NCBI GenBank assembly: GCA_019787685.1
Contig: JAHNUO010000041.1
Span: forward strand, 109,794-173,793
Direction of reading: 5' to 3'
Origin: Chiua virens
Lineage: Eukaryota > Basidiomycota > Agaricomycetes > Boletales > Boletaceae
Length of the DNA: 64,000 nucleotides
This document shows positions 33,501 to 45,748 of this stretch, piece after piece (positions within the stretch are counted from its first letter, which is position 1; every line of letters begins with the position of its first letter). A model generated the notes under the pieces. The model made no database searches. It had not been told where the DNA came from and worked only from the letters and a program-made list of their open reading frames with translations. A program made the translations under genes and the position numbers.

Positions 33501-34265
33501 GAATTTGAAGAATGGGGAATGAAATTTTCGACGCGCAATGCAAGGGTCACTGTGTGTATGGAAGCCGAAGCGACCCGGCTAACCGCCAAGGGTTTGCGCA
33601 ATCATAACCAAAAGCTGAAAATACGCACCGTCCGAATCACACATGCTATACATCGAGTGTGATCTAAAAACCGTTAGAGGACGGGGGAGGAATGAAAGAC
33701 CGCATGATATTGAGATTCGGAGAAGGTGTGAACGAAAAATTGCCGCACTGCAACCATCACGCTTAGTCATCCATGAAACTTTCCGGGCGGGCCGCAGCCA
33801 CCTCCTTCAGGTTGACTTTCCAGGTATCCTTTGACCACCAAGTAGGAAAGATGAGTGGCTGTTCGGTGCAATACTTGTCATTTATTCGTGTCGCTGAGCC
33901 CTAGAATCACACTGCGCCGGACCTGTGGAGTGATCAAGAACCCTCCATTTCACCCCATACTACACTAAACCAAACCTTGCCGGACCGCTCGACCACCCTG
34001 ACTCTATCATCGTGATATATTGATCTATGAACGGGCGGATCGAAAGCCCGAAGTTCTAGAGGTCGGTCGGATCATAAGGAGGCTTTGGGTTTCATTCCAC
34101 TTGACTTGCCCAGCGCGACGGCAAGGGGAATCGTCCCATATGCGACGCACTGCGCGGTTTTGCGACTAGAAGGCACCATTTCAACTTTATTCTATAGGAG
34201 TTGCAACCCGGTTTCTCGCGCTTGACAAGAGTGTGCCGTTTACTCGAAGGCAAGTATTTCATTCC
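30531..34265. other. Gene-poor region with repeat remnants
   Basis: No intact gene is recognised. From 30560 to 31200 the sequence is C-rich and low in coding signal. At 31255-31680 is the second copy of the dispersed repeat found at 23020-23335, here with a short open frame on the plus strand (SRDAATQNEQAIHSEYDSQ). Between 31810 and 32220 the plus strand has broken protein-like pieces (for example MREFIHISHRQFPGLEV) in changing frames, origin unknown. From 32230 to 34265 nothing is recognised. Confidence 0.4.
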
Positions 34266-34269
34266 ATTT

Positions 34270-35769
34270 TTCTTGCCCGTGGCTTCCACGTCTCACCGAT
34301 CATATGGCTACGGAGCAGATTCGGCTTCCTGAGCCTGCGACCGTGGCTGCATCACCGGCGCAACCATACACCGTTCCTCGCGGAGATGGAAGGATCGCGC
34401 ACGGTGGCAGATGGCGAGCACGCCACGCTTGCCCTTCTCACCCTCTCTTCACTACGGCGTTGCGGCGCAAGTACTCCGCATTGTTCAAAAAGTCTTCTTT
34501 CACACCTTGGTCCCTTTGAAACTACTCAATATTGCATTGTTCGCTCTATAGGGTTATAGTGGCTGATATGTCCGTAGGCGCAAAACAGTTCGCATCACGC
34601 TGGTTTCCCGTCGCGACTGAGGTTCCGTATCGGAGGGTGACGTTTGCATTGCTAATGGATTCCCCTCCTAGAAGCGTGTTGCCATCATCACGACGGATTC
34701 ATGTGAATATGACTCATGCTCTCCCACCGATCTCGGATCGCTCCTGAGATGTGAGTGGTGGAACGCACATATGCCTCCTGACTACGCACGGACTTTGAGC
34801 TTCTAGATGACAGCCGAGATTGGTCAAAGACGATCCTGTCCAATCCGAATCGTTTTGCTGACATCGATATCACGTGGCGAGGTACACCAAGCAGGGACAG
34901 AGCTGCGCCGGACTCGAAAAGGACTTTACATCTAATCGATCAAGTCATATCTCTAGCTCAATTTCCGGATATCGACTTGAAAGAAACATCAAGCGAATCG
35001 CTCAAACTCGCAGGAGTCGTATCGGTTATTTGCCCATATTGATCCCTCATCCGTATCGTCACCATCGACATACCGAAACGAGTGGTTGCTCTTCGCTTTC
35101 CGGTTGGATCTTATCTTTCCCATCGCTCCAGGTATAACGTATGTGGTTGATAAGGTCTTCTTCGAGTCACATCAACCGCATCAGGTAAAACCCATCAAGG
35201 TCAATTTCATTTCATTCATTACCTGTTGTGAGCATGAGGACGTTCACAGATATCACAGTTGAGTTTAATCTGCCTCTCGCTGGCGTGAGAGATGAAAACG
35301 GCCGCTGCCGACATGGCGGACACATAGCAACCTCTGAGTCAGTGACCTCTCGCAAGAAATTTGATCAGGGCGATACAGGAACATTACCAGTCTTCTGTTC
35401 GACTTCGCTGTCTATCGTTTCGCCCTTTCCTTGGAAAAAGTTTCCATCTTTCCGGGTTATCGTGATGATCGGAGTACCCGTCTATTCAATATCAACTTGT
35501 GCGCTGATACCTCAGATGCCTGGATAATGCGAGAAGCCAAAGCCAGACTCCATTGTTCGCTGGTTTTGACTATAGGTTCGCGCGTTAGCTACGCTGAGAC
35601 GGAGCACGAGCAATATGACTCACATGTGACTGAGAAGGAGTGTGTGATTATAAGCCAGAATGTCCGTGGAACGCTTGCTTTGCTTCCAGCCTTCCGTCCA
35701 AGTCCGATTGGGCCATCACTTCTTCCTTCTATCATACTTCACAATACAAGTCGATATCGATATGTGTAA
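34270..35769 (+). pseudogene. Frame-broken gene of unknown family
   Basis: Protein-like sequence runs along the plus strand but jumps frames about every 150-300 bases. Pieces in order are LHYGVAAQVLRIVQKVFF (about 34460), LRTDFELLDDSRDWSK then DIDITWRG (about 34785-35035), YRNEWLLFAFRLDLIFPIAP (about 35075), ITVEFNLPLAGVRDENG (about 35252) and YRDDRSTRLFNINLCAD then ISQNVRGTLALLPAFRP (about 35450-35720). At two breaks a single missing base in a short run would restore the frame (ccc near 35029, gg near 35433). At least one break could be an intron (GTAAAA donor near 35187). Either the gene is dead or the assembly has small deletions. I do not recognise the family. Confidence 0.4.
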
Positions 35770-38020
35770 CGAGTGTCCAGTTTTGAAAGTGACTCGACAA
35801 TACATTTCATCTCCCATTTTTCTTCTTTTCGAAACGAATTAGCCCGATTTCAAATATTCGTATGATTGAATGAGACTGGCCGTTGGCGCCACGGAGTTGC
35901 CGGGGGTGTCGCAGCGGCGCTACCACGCCTCTACCTCGAGTCACCCCACCACCCGGTTCAGAAGACGTCATCTCATCATCTGTTTCCTGTTTCCCGCTTG
36001 CAACGTGTGTCGAGTCCATTGCATCGGGACGAAGCTACCCACGATGGGGGGAAGGGCAACCCGACACGAGGCGTGGAAGTACCCCCCACCAGCGGCCAAG
36101 GAACGACAGCGTGCGGCTTGGGCGTATTATCGCCGGATGTTGGTGCCACCGTAGAGCCGATTGACTGTCCTGTGTAGGTCCGTTCATCACGATCGTCATT
36201 TTGTGGGTCCACGCGTTTCCCCATTGTTCCCCTCTTTCGTCTTCATCGCATGGGCTTGAATCGACTCATCGCTCATTCGGACATTTGAAGACGGCGGACA
36301 ATGCTATACAGATATGGGATGACCAGGTGGTCATCTTAAATCTAGGTACGTCCGAACTCCACGTGTCGATGTTGAGAGAATATTGGCCACAAATCCACCA
36401 CATTTCCTGTCTGAATCCAACATCTACTCGCTGACATCCAGCTCGATGTCCCACAAATCCGGACCATACGCTTTTTCACGAGGGGAGGGGGGCTATTTCG
36501 ATTTCGAATTGCAGCGTGGGCCTGAGTCCGAGGAATCCCGTATCCGCTTCCCCCTCACTTCCCCCGACGGCCCGATCGCGGTTTGATGCGTACCTCCATC
36601 GCCCTCGTGACGTTTCCTTTCTCAGAGTGTTCAGACGCGTTTGGAAATTCGATGGAACCACGTCACGAGTTGTCTCTCCCCTTCCTCTCACTCGCAAAAA
36701 ATTCGCATGTCTGACGAGCCCGCTTCAAGTTTACCTGGGATTTTTGGGGATTTTTTTGAATTTTGAATTGGCCTTTGAAAGGTGCGCCCCATTTCACCAA
36801 ACCTTGTGTTGGCCCGCAGTACCGATCTCGAATGGCGAGAAAAGAAAAGGGAAACAGGGAAAAACCGCATGCGCACGGGCGGCCTCGTGGCACAGAGTTC
36901 AATCTAATCAGTTTATCCACTCTCTCTGTTGCACCAGGGGAACCCCACTGGTGTATCTCCTTCCCCAAACTGGACACCACCTTCGGTGAAGCCTGACTCG
37001 ACTCTGGTCCCTATCGCCGTCAGGCCTCCCTTTTGCTTGTTCTTTTTCCCGTGGTATCTTGATCAGTCATTGGAACTTAGACAGAGCGCCGGAAACCATG
37101 TGTGACAACGTTTCAGGTGAATGCTTGGCCCCATTGTTCGTTCGTAATGCTCCCTACTGCGTGCCCGTTCGCGGTCCCTCCATCTACCTCATATTGGGTG
37201 TGATATACGACAGCGATTGGTGTTTCACGTAACTTGGACAGTCCCAGTCCTAGTCATGGCTACATCGTTTCCTCAAATGGATGCCGATGGTGTCGCCGAC
37301 CCAATAGTACTCAGATAATGCCTGGAATCCGCCGCGCCTCGGGGAGACCGGGGGAGAAAGAAGCGCGGCAAAGATACCGGAAGGCGATGCATGTCTGACC
37401 GTGATCGCGTTTCAGGTCGATGACGACTGGATCAGGGGCCTCAGTCACTATCTGATTTTGTTTTTCCAGCTCACATCCATTTTTGTCAGCTAAAAGACCA
37501 GCCTAGGTGTCAAGTCGGTGAGTCAGATTGATTTCCGGCGCCTTTCGTCCTTGTTGTCTCTCTGTGCGATGACTGTCGTATTTGCAAGGGGACGCCACAC
37601 ATAAGTTATGAGACTTGTTCTGAGGTGTTGCCCTGAACGCCGGAGGGCTCTCCCAGTTCGTGCGAGGGATGATATGATCCGGTCATTCATATACGCATAC
37701 GTTTTGATTCGCTTTCAGCGCCCATAACAGTTATTTCCAAGACATGTCATGTACCAACGCCCTTGGAATGCCAGGCGACATTTCGATCAACCCATGACGC
37801 ACATTTAGCCTTTTTGCGGGGGATTCACCTCGGAGGGGAGGGGAAACCGTTATCGGATGGAACATGCTGCCGCCACCATAATCGCCTGCGATTATGGACC
37901 ATCCGTCCATCTAGGCTTGTCACAGGGCCGGGGTTTCATGGGCGCTGAGATGTTGTCGGCTTCTGGCGGGTTACGACAACCCCCCGGCAGAACTGTCACG
38001 TCGGGCGGCATTTTGGGTAT
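35770..38020. other. Spacer, nothing recognised
   Basis: Many short open frames on both strands, but none with protein-like composition over any length. No RNA gene or repeat was seen. Confidence 0.45.
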
Positions 38021-38021
38021 G

Positions 38022-39013
38022 TTATTCCCATGCGTCGACATTTTTTTTCCAAGGGGCGACACCTCTTTTTTTTATTTGGAAAGTGAGCCGAGAAATGTCC
38101 GCGGTGCTAAACGCCCATTTGAATAGCAGTGGTTTGACACGTGTCTGGGGATATCTTGATGCGGACGGAGCGGAAGGGGCGGGCGGGTGGGACGGAGGGA
38201 GCTCGGGTTGAGGTGGGTTCGCGCCAGCATCCGCCATGACCAGCCCTTCGTTCTCTATCTGAACAAAATGACGCCGTTTTTCGTGGCTGATCGTATGGGT
38301 GAGTTGCAAGACCCGATGTGCTGGGCTGTGCGGACGTAGAGGGATCATGAGTCGAGCGAGTAACAAGCTGATATGGCGTCATAGTCTCATTAACGAGATG
38401 GAGGAGCATATGGAACCCGGGAGGAGGTCCGGGGAAAGTACGTGTGTAATAGAACAGGAGAGTGGTATATGGGTACATGCTGTACGAATGCCGACCTACA
38501 CAACACGACGAGCGCCCTGATGACGTCGATGGTCTGTTGAAAAACCACATGCCCGGTATAACCGATGGCCCACGCCGTGGGGCTGCGCAGCACTAGGTCA
38601 TATCTCGAGGTCTGGACATGCGGCGTAAAGAGCCGGTATGGATGGCATTATCGGATATGTCCCGTTCGAACGAAAATGGCACACAGAAAGAACGCCTCCA
38701 AAGGATATTCCGAACGGTAGCAATCGGGAGGAGGGGAGGATATGATAGGGATGGCGTCACAAAGGTAAATCACATCTACGGCTCCCACAGCCACGGCGAT
38801 GAGGGGGGTCCAGACGGAATATTGTGAGGGCGTTTCGCTATCGTCCGGCCACGTTGGAAGGGGGAGGAGACAGAGCGTTGGGTCGAAAATTCCAAAAGAG
38901 GAAGGTTGAATGAGTCGTGCGAGAGCTGTGTAAATCTGGTGGCATGAAGCAATCAGCACGGAAGGAACCAGAGCTTGAGCGATCCAAGGGAGCGGGGCCG
39001 TCGGCGGAGACAC
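38022..39013 (-). pseudogene. Possible wax-synthase-like membrane acyltransferase remnant
   Basis: The minus strand reads APLPWIAQALVPSVLIA (about 38985), VWTPLIAVAVGAVDVIYLCD (about 38810) and later YDLVLRSPTAWAIGYTGH (about 38600), all hydrophobic and membrane-like. The opening Pro-rich leader, then a helix, then a 'Y.VWTP...' helix, resembles the fungal wax-synthase-domain O-acyltransferases found in terpenoid clusters. The remaining parts change frame and the usual central motif was not found, so this is either a decayed gene or one with introns I could not place. The family call is tentative. Confidence 0.25.
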
Positions 39014-39654
39014 GTCTTGGATCGAACTGTCGTGCCGCGGGAAGAGAGGTGCGGGTCAATGGAAGATATATTACGTGTGACAAGGTTAACGAGTCAGCTA
39101 GCTCAGATCTGAATTTGCAGATAAGGAGGCGGGAAAAAATACGGAATTATTAACGAAATTGAGGCAAGATGTGCGGGAAATATCTTGGGGAATTTCGCCG
39201 GCCGAGGAAGAAGCAAAAATGGCGAAAAAGACAATAAGAAATTTGTTTGCACATTTGTTTGTACACGGAATGCACGCGAAATTGGTCTCATAGGACAATG
39301 CACGGCTGTCGATTTGATAAGCGTGCATCTCCCGTTCGCCTTCATTGTCTCACCAATCCGGAGATTCCGTCCATATCAGGTATCTTGCCCCTGCCGCCTT
39401 CCCCTACCAAGGTTTAAGTTCGTCCTCCATTTTGAAAGCACGTATATAACGAGTAGTTTGTATTGTCTTTCGCTTTTTTGTGCCCCACTCGCCCAATTGT
39501 CTTGCGATCGCCTGTGTGACAACGACATCAATCAGTAGTAACCTCGTTCCCGTCAGCGAAACCTCATTATTCAAACCCAACCCTGCTATCTCCCTTCCTC
39601 CCATTATCCCCCTTTCCCGAACGAGTTTGCTCACCTAGCAGTCATTCTACCCCG

Positions 39655-41311
39655 ATGCCTGCGCTTCGCACTCGCGATACCCCTTCACAATGTAAGTCCC
39701 CTATGTCCTCAATCAGCCCCCCGTCGTCGTAGATTGCCTGACCATTGACACGCACCGTGCACAGCACTTGAGGTGATTACGGACACTATGCACCCGCCAA
39801 CCCTGGCTATTCTTTCCCCGACGCCGCGCGCCGCCTCCTTCCCTTTGAACCAAACCGAATCCTGTCCTTACTCGTCTCCTATATCTTCTCCTTTTGAGCC
39901 AGATCTCCGGAAGCTCACGCTCAGTCCTTCAAAGCCCACGCTCGTTCGCACTCTGTCCCCCGTCTCTCCATCAGAAACAGAATCGTGTATAACCTCGTCA
40001 CGCACCTCCATGTTCTCTACAACACCATCCACGACGTCCTCATTATCTACGTTCCCTGCATCACCGTCGTCGTCGCACAAACGACGCAAGTCGTCGGTAT
40101 GCAGCGAAATCGATCGCAGACCCAAAAGGGCGACGATGATTATATCAAGCGTCCCGAGAACGCGTTCATCCTCTTCCGCAGAAAATGCTGCGAAGACCGT
40201 CAGGCAGCACAAGAGGAAGCACCAGCGGTCGACGGACCAGCGAAGAAGCAACGCCAGGCTGACCTATCAAAAACCATCAGTCAGCAATGGAAGGCACTCT
40301 CACCCGAGGAGCGTCTGTACTGGGAGGAGCTCGCAAAGGAGAAAAAGAAGGAGCACGAGCAGATGTACCCCAATTACGTTATCGACCTCAAAGGACCAAG
40401 GATCGGAAGGGAAAGAAGGGAAAGCGTGGCGAAGAAGATTCGGAAACCACCATTTCGTTCGTCCTTCCTTTCTGCGCGCCTGCAGTTGGGAAGAACCATG
40501 GTCGTTCAGCCTCGGTTCCCACCCCGCCACCTTGCCAGACGATTCAGATCCCCTCGGTTTACATGCCTTCGTGCCCTACGTCACCATCAATGGTACCGAT
40601 GATCAATCGGAGGACATCGCATCCGGATCACGGATCAAGTTCGTCTTCCCAGTTCGATTTTGTGCCTTCGAATACTGCTATGCTCCAGCAGCAATATCCC
40701 CCGTCGGAATTCTTCTCAGGTGTCAATGTAAGTCATTTGATGTTCCCCGAAACGGTTCGTTCCCTGATCGATTTCGACAGGCCGGTGGTCTTTATCATCA
40801 TGGTATGCCCGAAAACCCGCATCCTCTGTCGATGAATGCCGTCCAACAGATGGGATCGCCAGCGTCCACGGTCAGTTCCGTTTCTGGGCCGTCATCGCCG
40901 GCGTCGAACACGTTCCCTCCCGTGAACTGCATGCAGGCTGGTTTCTCGTACCCACCATGTGGCGAGCTGAACCCACAGGTGGAAGCTGGCACTTTCTGCG
41001 GAGGCCCGTTAGACAACGTGCAGCTCGGTTATCCGCCTTGCTCGTGGGAAGCGACCGGTGCATGGGGAAACCAGAACCCAATGCTTGCGGGCGACGAATT
41101 CGACATGAATGCCATTCCACCCGTCGAGATTGGTCTTCCTGGGTGCGGCGACGAAATTTTGCCCGGTACATTCGACATCGGATACACGCCTAGCTCCTAC
41201 GATCCTATGGTGATAGATGCGAGTCAATATTCCTCCGATTCGCAAAGCCAAGACACGTTTGAGCAGCTCTTCAATTTCGAGAGTATGCTCGCGGCACACC
41301 ACGGATATTAG
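39655..41311 (+). CDS. HMG-box transcription factor 1 (two apparent frameshifts)
   Basis: This is a fungal HMG-box (MATA-HMG type) DNA-binding regulator. Exon 1 is MPALRTRDTPSQ (ATG 39655), then an intron with GTAAGT donor to a CAG near 39768. The N-terminal ~110 residues are Ser/Thr/Pro-rich. The HMG box lies at about 40140-40380: YIKRPENAFILFRRKCCED, then KTISQQWKALSPEERLYW and HEQMYPNYV. It is preceded by a basic KRRKSSV. The box is one frame away from the N-terminus, and the segment after it (RYRPQRTKDRKGKKGK) is one frame further. One missing base in AAAA at 40124-40127 and one in TT at 40379-40380 would restore the expected protein. A 53-nt intron (GTAAGT near 40730) then joins the C-terminal part, rich in Pro, Gly and Ser, ending LAAHHGY. 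It is either an assembly error or a recent pseudogene. Confidence 0.7.
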
Positions 41312-41984
41312 AGCCTCCGACCAATGTATGCTGGCGTCCATTGGCTGCTTCATGGACTCTTCTGCGCACATCACGGACTCATCTGTAATACCATCCTTTA
41401 GTCCACCAACCATTGCATCCACAATACCCCACGCGCTGCTGCCACTCACCATTTCTTTTTTTCTTAAAATCATGCGCTTGTCCTGACCCTCTTGGTTTAA
41501 TTGTGGATAACCCCGTTGTTGGATTAGTTGTAGTGATATCTTCAATGTGCATAGCCCCCCTCATACTCACTTTACGCACTTTGATTCCCCCCATGACATC
41601 CGACGCCCTCGCTCACTTTACACATTCACCTCCATTCGTGCGCTACCTGCCATCACCATCATTTTTGATTATGCCCCGAGCTGACGATTTTACGTACCTC
41701 ACATACCACTCGCCCCCTCCCTTGGCATTGTCACGAAGATACCCTGTTGTTGTAACTTTTTATCCCTTATTGCGGTACTCACTATATGTATCGAGGTTGC
41801 GCAGCAGAATGCATATCTTTGGAGACAGCGTTTGTGAGGCCGAGGTTGTGGTTTATAAAGATGCTCACGACGTGTCGCAAGCAACGGTAGTGGGCACGCA
41901 TCACGCAAGTCACGTGTGACTGGCCTTGTGTTTCGTTTGGTTGTTTTCGTTCGTTACCTTGTAATTCACCGTGATCATTGTACC
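41312..41984. other. Spacer between HMG gene 1 and bub3
   Basis: This contains the 3' end region of the HMG gene and the promoter of bub3, which lie in the same direction. No coding stretch or clear regulatory motif is recognised. Confidence 0.45.
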
Positions 41985-43352
41985 ATGACAGGTAGGTAAA
42001 GAACAACAAGGCGACGGTCGTCTAACGGATATTGTTTGAACAGACCATTTTGAGCTGTCCTCAGCACCCTTTGACAGCATCGCTCAAGTGCGATTCTCGC
42101 CGACGAGCCCAGATCACTTGTTGGTCTCTTCTTGGGATACGGTATGAAAAGTGAGTTTTAACCGATAAGCTCGCATGCTGAAGTGTGTGTGGTTGTCTAG
42201 ACAGTCCGGTTCTATGACGTCCACGCCAACGAGCAAAAAGCGAAATTTGACCATCGGGCTGCGGTGCTGGCGTGTGCGTTTGGAGATGCGACGCACGCAT
42301 ATAGCGGAGGGTTGGACACCGGCGTTCGAGAGTGCGTCTCGCTCTGATAATCGTCTTCATTTTCACATGGACATCCTAGGCTGGATTTGTCGACAGAAAA
42401 GGTCACTTATTTAGGCCAACATGAAAACACGGTGTCTGCCATGAGCTATGCGCGCGAACAAAGTGCGTTTTCCCTTGCATGCCGTGCTCACATCGTTCAG
42501 CACACACCACAGACAGCGTCATCACTGGCTCCTGGGACCAATCCCTGCGCTTTTGGGATCCACGTGTGGAGACCGCCCAAGTATCGTCGCACGCGCTCCC
42601 GGAACGTGTCTACCACATGGACATTGTCAACAACACGCTCGTGGTGGCCATGGCGAGTCGGCTGTTCCATATCTACGATGTCCGCAAGATGAGCGAGCCT
42701 GCGCAAACGAGGGAGAGCAGCCTCAAGTTTATGACACGGAGTTTGGCGTGCATGGTGGATGGGCAAGGTCGGTCGATCTACTGCGGGCGTTTTGCCGGAG
42801 ACTGACGGATGCGTTCGCTTCTCGCGATAGGGTATGCCATCGGCTCGGTCGAGGGCCGTATTGGTGTCGAATACTTTGATCCAAGCCCAGAAGCCCAGGA
42901 CAAGAAATATGCGTTCAAGTGCCACCGCCAGACGATTGAGGACGTCGACCACGTCTGGCCGGTCAACGCGCTCGCCTTCCACCCTGTGTGAGTTTGGTCG
43001 CCTTCTAGAATGACGGTATTGATCGTCTTCTTTGTGACAGGTACAACACGTTCGCGTCTGCAGGGTCCGACGGGACAGTGTCTATTTGGGATCACAAGGT
43101 CAAGAAACGTCTACGGCAATACCCCAAATACTCGACGGCGATTCCTTCGGTCTCTTTCAACTGCGATGGGACGCGTTTGGCGGTCGGGGTGAGCTATACA
43201 TGGGATGATGGGGAGGAGGGGACGAAGACGGCGGAGCGTCCCGCGATCTGGATCAGAAAGACAGGAGAGGAAGTGAGGGTGAGTTGATCATGCCCATGCC
43301 ATCCGCGTCGTTGAGAGATGACATGTTACGACAGCCAAGGCAAGCAAGCTAA
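41985..43352 (+). CDS. bub3: Spindle-assembly checkpoint protein Bub3 (WD40)
   Basis: Bub3 binds phosphorylated KNL1/Spc105 and Bub1/Mad3 at kinetochores and delays anaphase until chromosomes are attached. The first coding exon is tiny (ATGACAG, 41985-41991), then an intron, giving [20 protein letters not shown], the family start. Following exons give [64 protein letters not shown] and [17 protein letters not shown]. The most diagnostic part is [20 protein letters not shown] then [20 protein letters not shown], typical of Bub3 rather than Gle2/Rae1. About seven introns of normal size keep frame. The last intron (GTGAGT near 43279) leads to a short end PRQAS with TAA at 43350-43352; retention would give a longer tail. 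It is single copy and lies between two HMG-box genes. Confidence 0.9.
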
Positions 43353-45748
43353 AGGTGGCGACGTATCACAACATGTCATTTTCAAAATGCAATGCACGTT
43401 CGAGAATAGGGTCACGGTCACTCTGGACTCTCTGCTATCGTCACATTGGAGAACGTGGTGCCTGTGTGTCTCATTTCATTTGATTGAGCGGAAGGAAGAA
43501 GACCGAGTTTGATTGTTGACCGTGTTGGTCGCATATAACTAATTGGACGTCTGTGCTTATCGCCTGCGGCGCTGTTGGAGACCGTTCCACTATTAGACGA
43601 ACCTGCAAGACATGAAACAGGGGGGACCCTTGGTGGTGGGAGCATCACACCGCCCTTATCACTGTCGCAGGCAGGGCAGAGGGAGATTCATGCACTGCGC
43701 AGTGGAGGGACTGTGACAATACAAATTGACCAGTGTATCAATATCATCACTGGCAGGGTGCACACCATTCACTACAGATCACATTGGTCGGGCGAGCGAT
43801 TCAAAGCCATCACCTCCATTCATCTATGGACAGGGGTTACCTCGATCGCGACACGTTTGTCAAGCATTGACTTTAGGCTCTGCTCAGACGCCAATGTGGC
43901 ATGGACCATCTGCATCAATATTCAATAGTCGATCTCATCAGATCGAACTGTTTCTCGTATTTCATCCCACTCATACGGAACCCGTCTCCACCGGACATAA
44001 AGTCGTGTGCTGCCTTCATCACAATCATCGTGCCCCGGGGTCCATGAGTATTTGTATTACCGTGGAAATGACAGGATCTGTCCAGAGGGTGGGGTAGGGA
44101 CGAGCTTGCTGTGCATGATGCAGTCGAATAAGCTCACTCGGTCATTGTGTGTGAAATACAAAACGTGTACAGGTACCAGAACATTCATAATGACCAAAGA
44201 CAGAAATGAAACCGTCGACCCGCCACACCGATCCAGAGGACGAGCCCAAGGTCATCAATACTGATGGTAGCGCAGGCAACAGGGAGCCGCTGATATGCGA
44301 ATGGAGTGATGTTGGCAAGGGACGGTTACAGGCTGTCAAGACGTGGGTTCAGCCCACCGAGGATCAGGACGTGTTTCCCCATCAAGTGATTGTTACTCGT
44401 TATTTATGTCCGTCGACGGATGAGGTACGTTTGCTGTACATCAAATCGCCCTCGTGTGTTCACTTTCGAACGATGTGGAGTTGGTGGAGTTGATGGTGAT
44501 CGTCCGAGGGCGGAACAGCTGGTAGCAAATGGAAACACGCCTTACCTTCCTCTAGTGATTGGAGAAAGGTAAAGGTACGTTTCCAGTTGCCAACTCGTCT
44601 CCAAGACGCATGAATGCGATGCCCCAGAATCGTCATCCGCAGTCGGTTCGTCCAGAAGTCACGAAGACGGCCATTTCATAAGCCCCTCATGGAACACTAC
44701 CCATGACTCACTGAGAAGTTTGAAGAACCCCGCGTTCTCCTCGGTCGAGCGTTGAGTGAGACATGAACGTGAATGATCGCCGTCTAGAAGTCGACGTACA
44801 GTGCCAATCGAGATTTTCTGTCTTTTTCTTGCTCACGCTTCAACGCGTCGGAGTTGAGACGGATCAAACGTTGGCTGTCACGGGAAAGGACAGTTCGGTC
44901 GAGCGAGTCAAGTTACTATCAGAACGGGGTTCTCTTCAGTATTCACCTGACAGCGACGTGCAAACTCGTCTTCCAACGTAAGATTTCTGGGACAGGAATA
45001 AACTCACGGAGTCATGGGTGAGTCTAGGTTCTCGAGCGCGACTTGTGGCGTTTCGCTAAGTGCGGGATCAGGTCGCTTCGCTTGCTGGGAAATGGAGCAT
45101 CACAAACCTTACCCTTGTGGTTTACGACCAGCCATGCTGTGAGGCGTCGTTCCAACGAACGAGAGGAGCCAACATGGTGAAACGGGTACTATTCAGAGTG
45201 CGAACCTCGGAACAAAAATGAAGATATTCCGCCAAATATTATTCTTGCAACGTTCCACCATGGCGGCGTTCGCTGTGTGCTTCCGTAATCAACGGAAGGA
45301 ACTGAGGCAAGTGACGGATGACCACATGTTGCACGCGGTCCTCGTTCCGAAATTATTACATCGTGTGATCCTCCTAAAAGCCGCATGATGGTGTTGATGT
45401 GTTGGGGAGGCTGCTTCACGAGTTTATGGATTGGCTCGAAAACGTGCGCAACCGGTATGAATGGGCGACTCCGTCCTTGAGGGTGAGTGGAATGAGGACT
45501 TCAAGTTGGGAAGCGAACGAGTTTCAACAAGGATTTCTAAAAAGGGATCCACAAACGAGCGACCGATTGTGGACAAGCTAACGACCGAATATGGGCGTGT
45601 CTTTGAACAGGAGCGCTGACCCAGAAGCGAGCGCGGCTCCTTGGGGTGCACAGCTCGTCTGATAATATAAGGTAGGCGAGAACAATAACACTGCTCCCCG
45701 CGCATCTTCTCCGCCCGTTCTCTTTTGTACTCTTCACCTTTTTCAGAC
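43353..45748. other. Spacer with one possible short coding remnant
   Basis: It is mostly unrecognised. At 44206-44430 the plus strand reads MKPSTRHTDPEDEPK...EWSDVGKGRLQAVKTWV...VIVTRYLCPSTDE, followed by a GTACGT donor and, after an AG near 44474, LVELMVIVRGRNSW. This looks like two exons of a small hypothetical protein, but the frame ends soon and downstream protein-like bases are in another frame. The 5' leader of HMG gene 2 lies at the right end, with a TC-rich tract near 45720-45745. Confidence 0.35.

Noticed and set aside
39773..41311. The 512-codon open frame as the true product of the first HMG gene
   Set aside because: The HMG box lies in a different frame inside it; the middle of this translation has no domain-like sequence.
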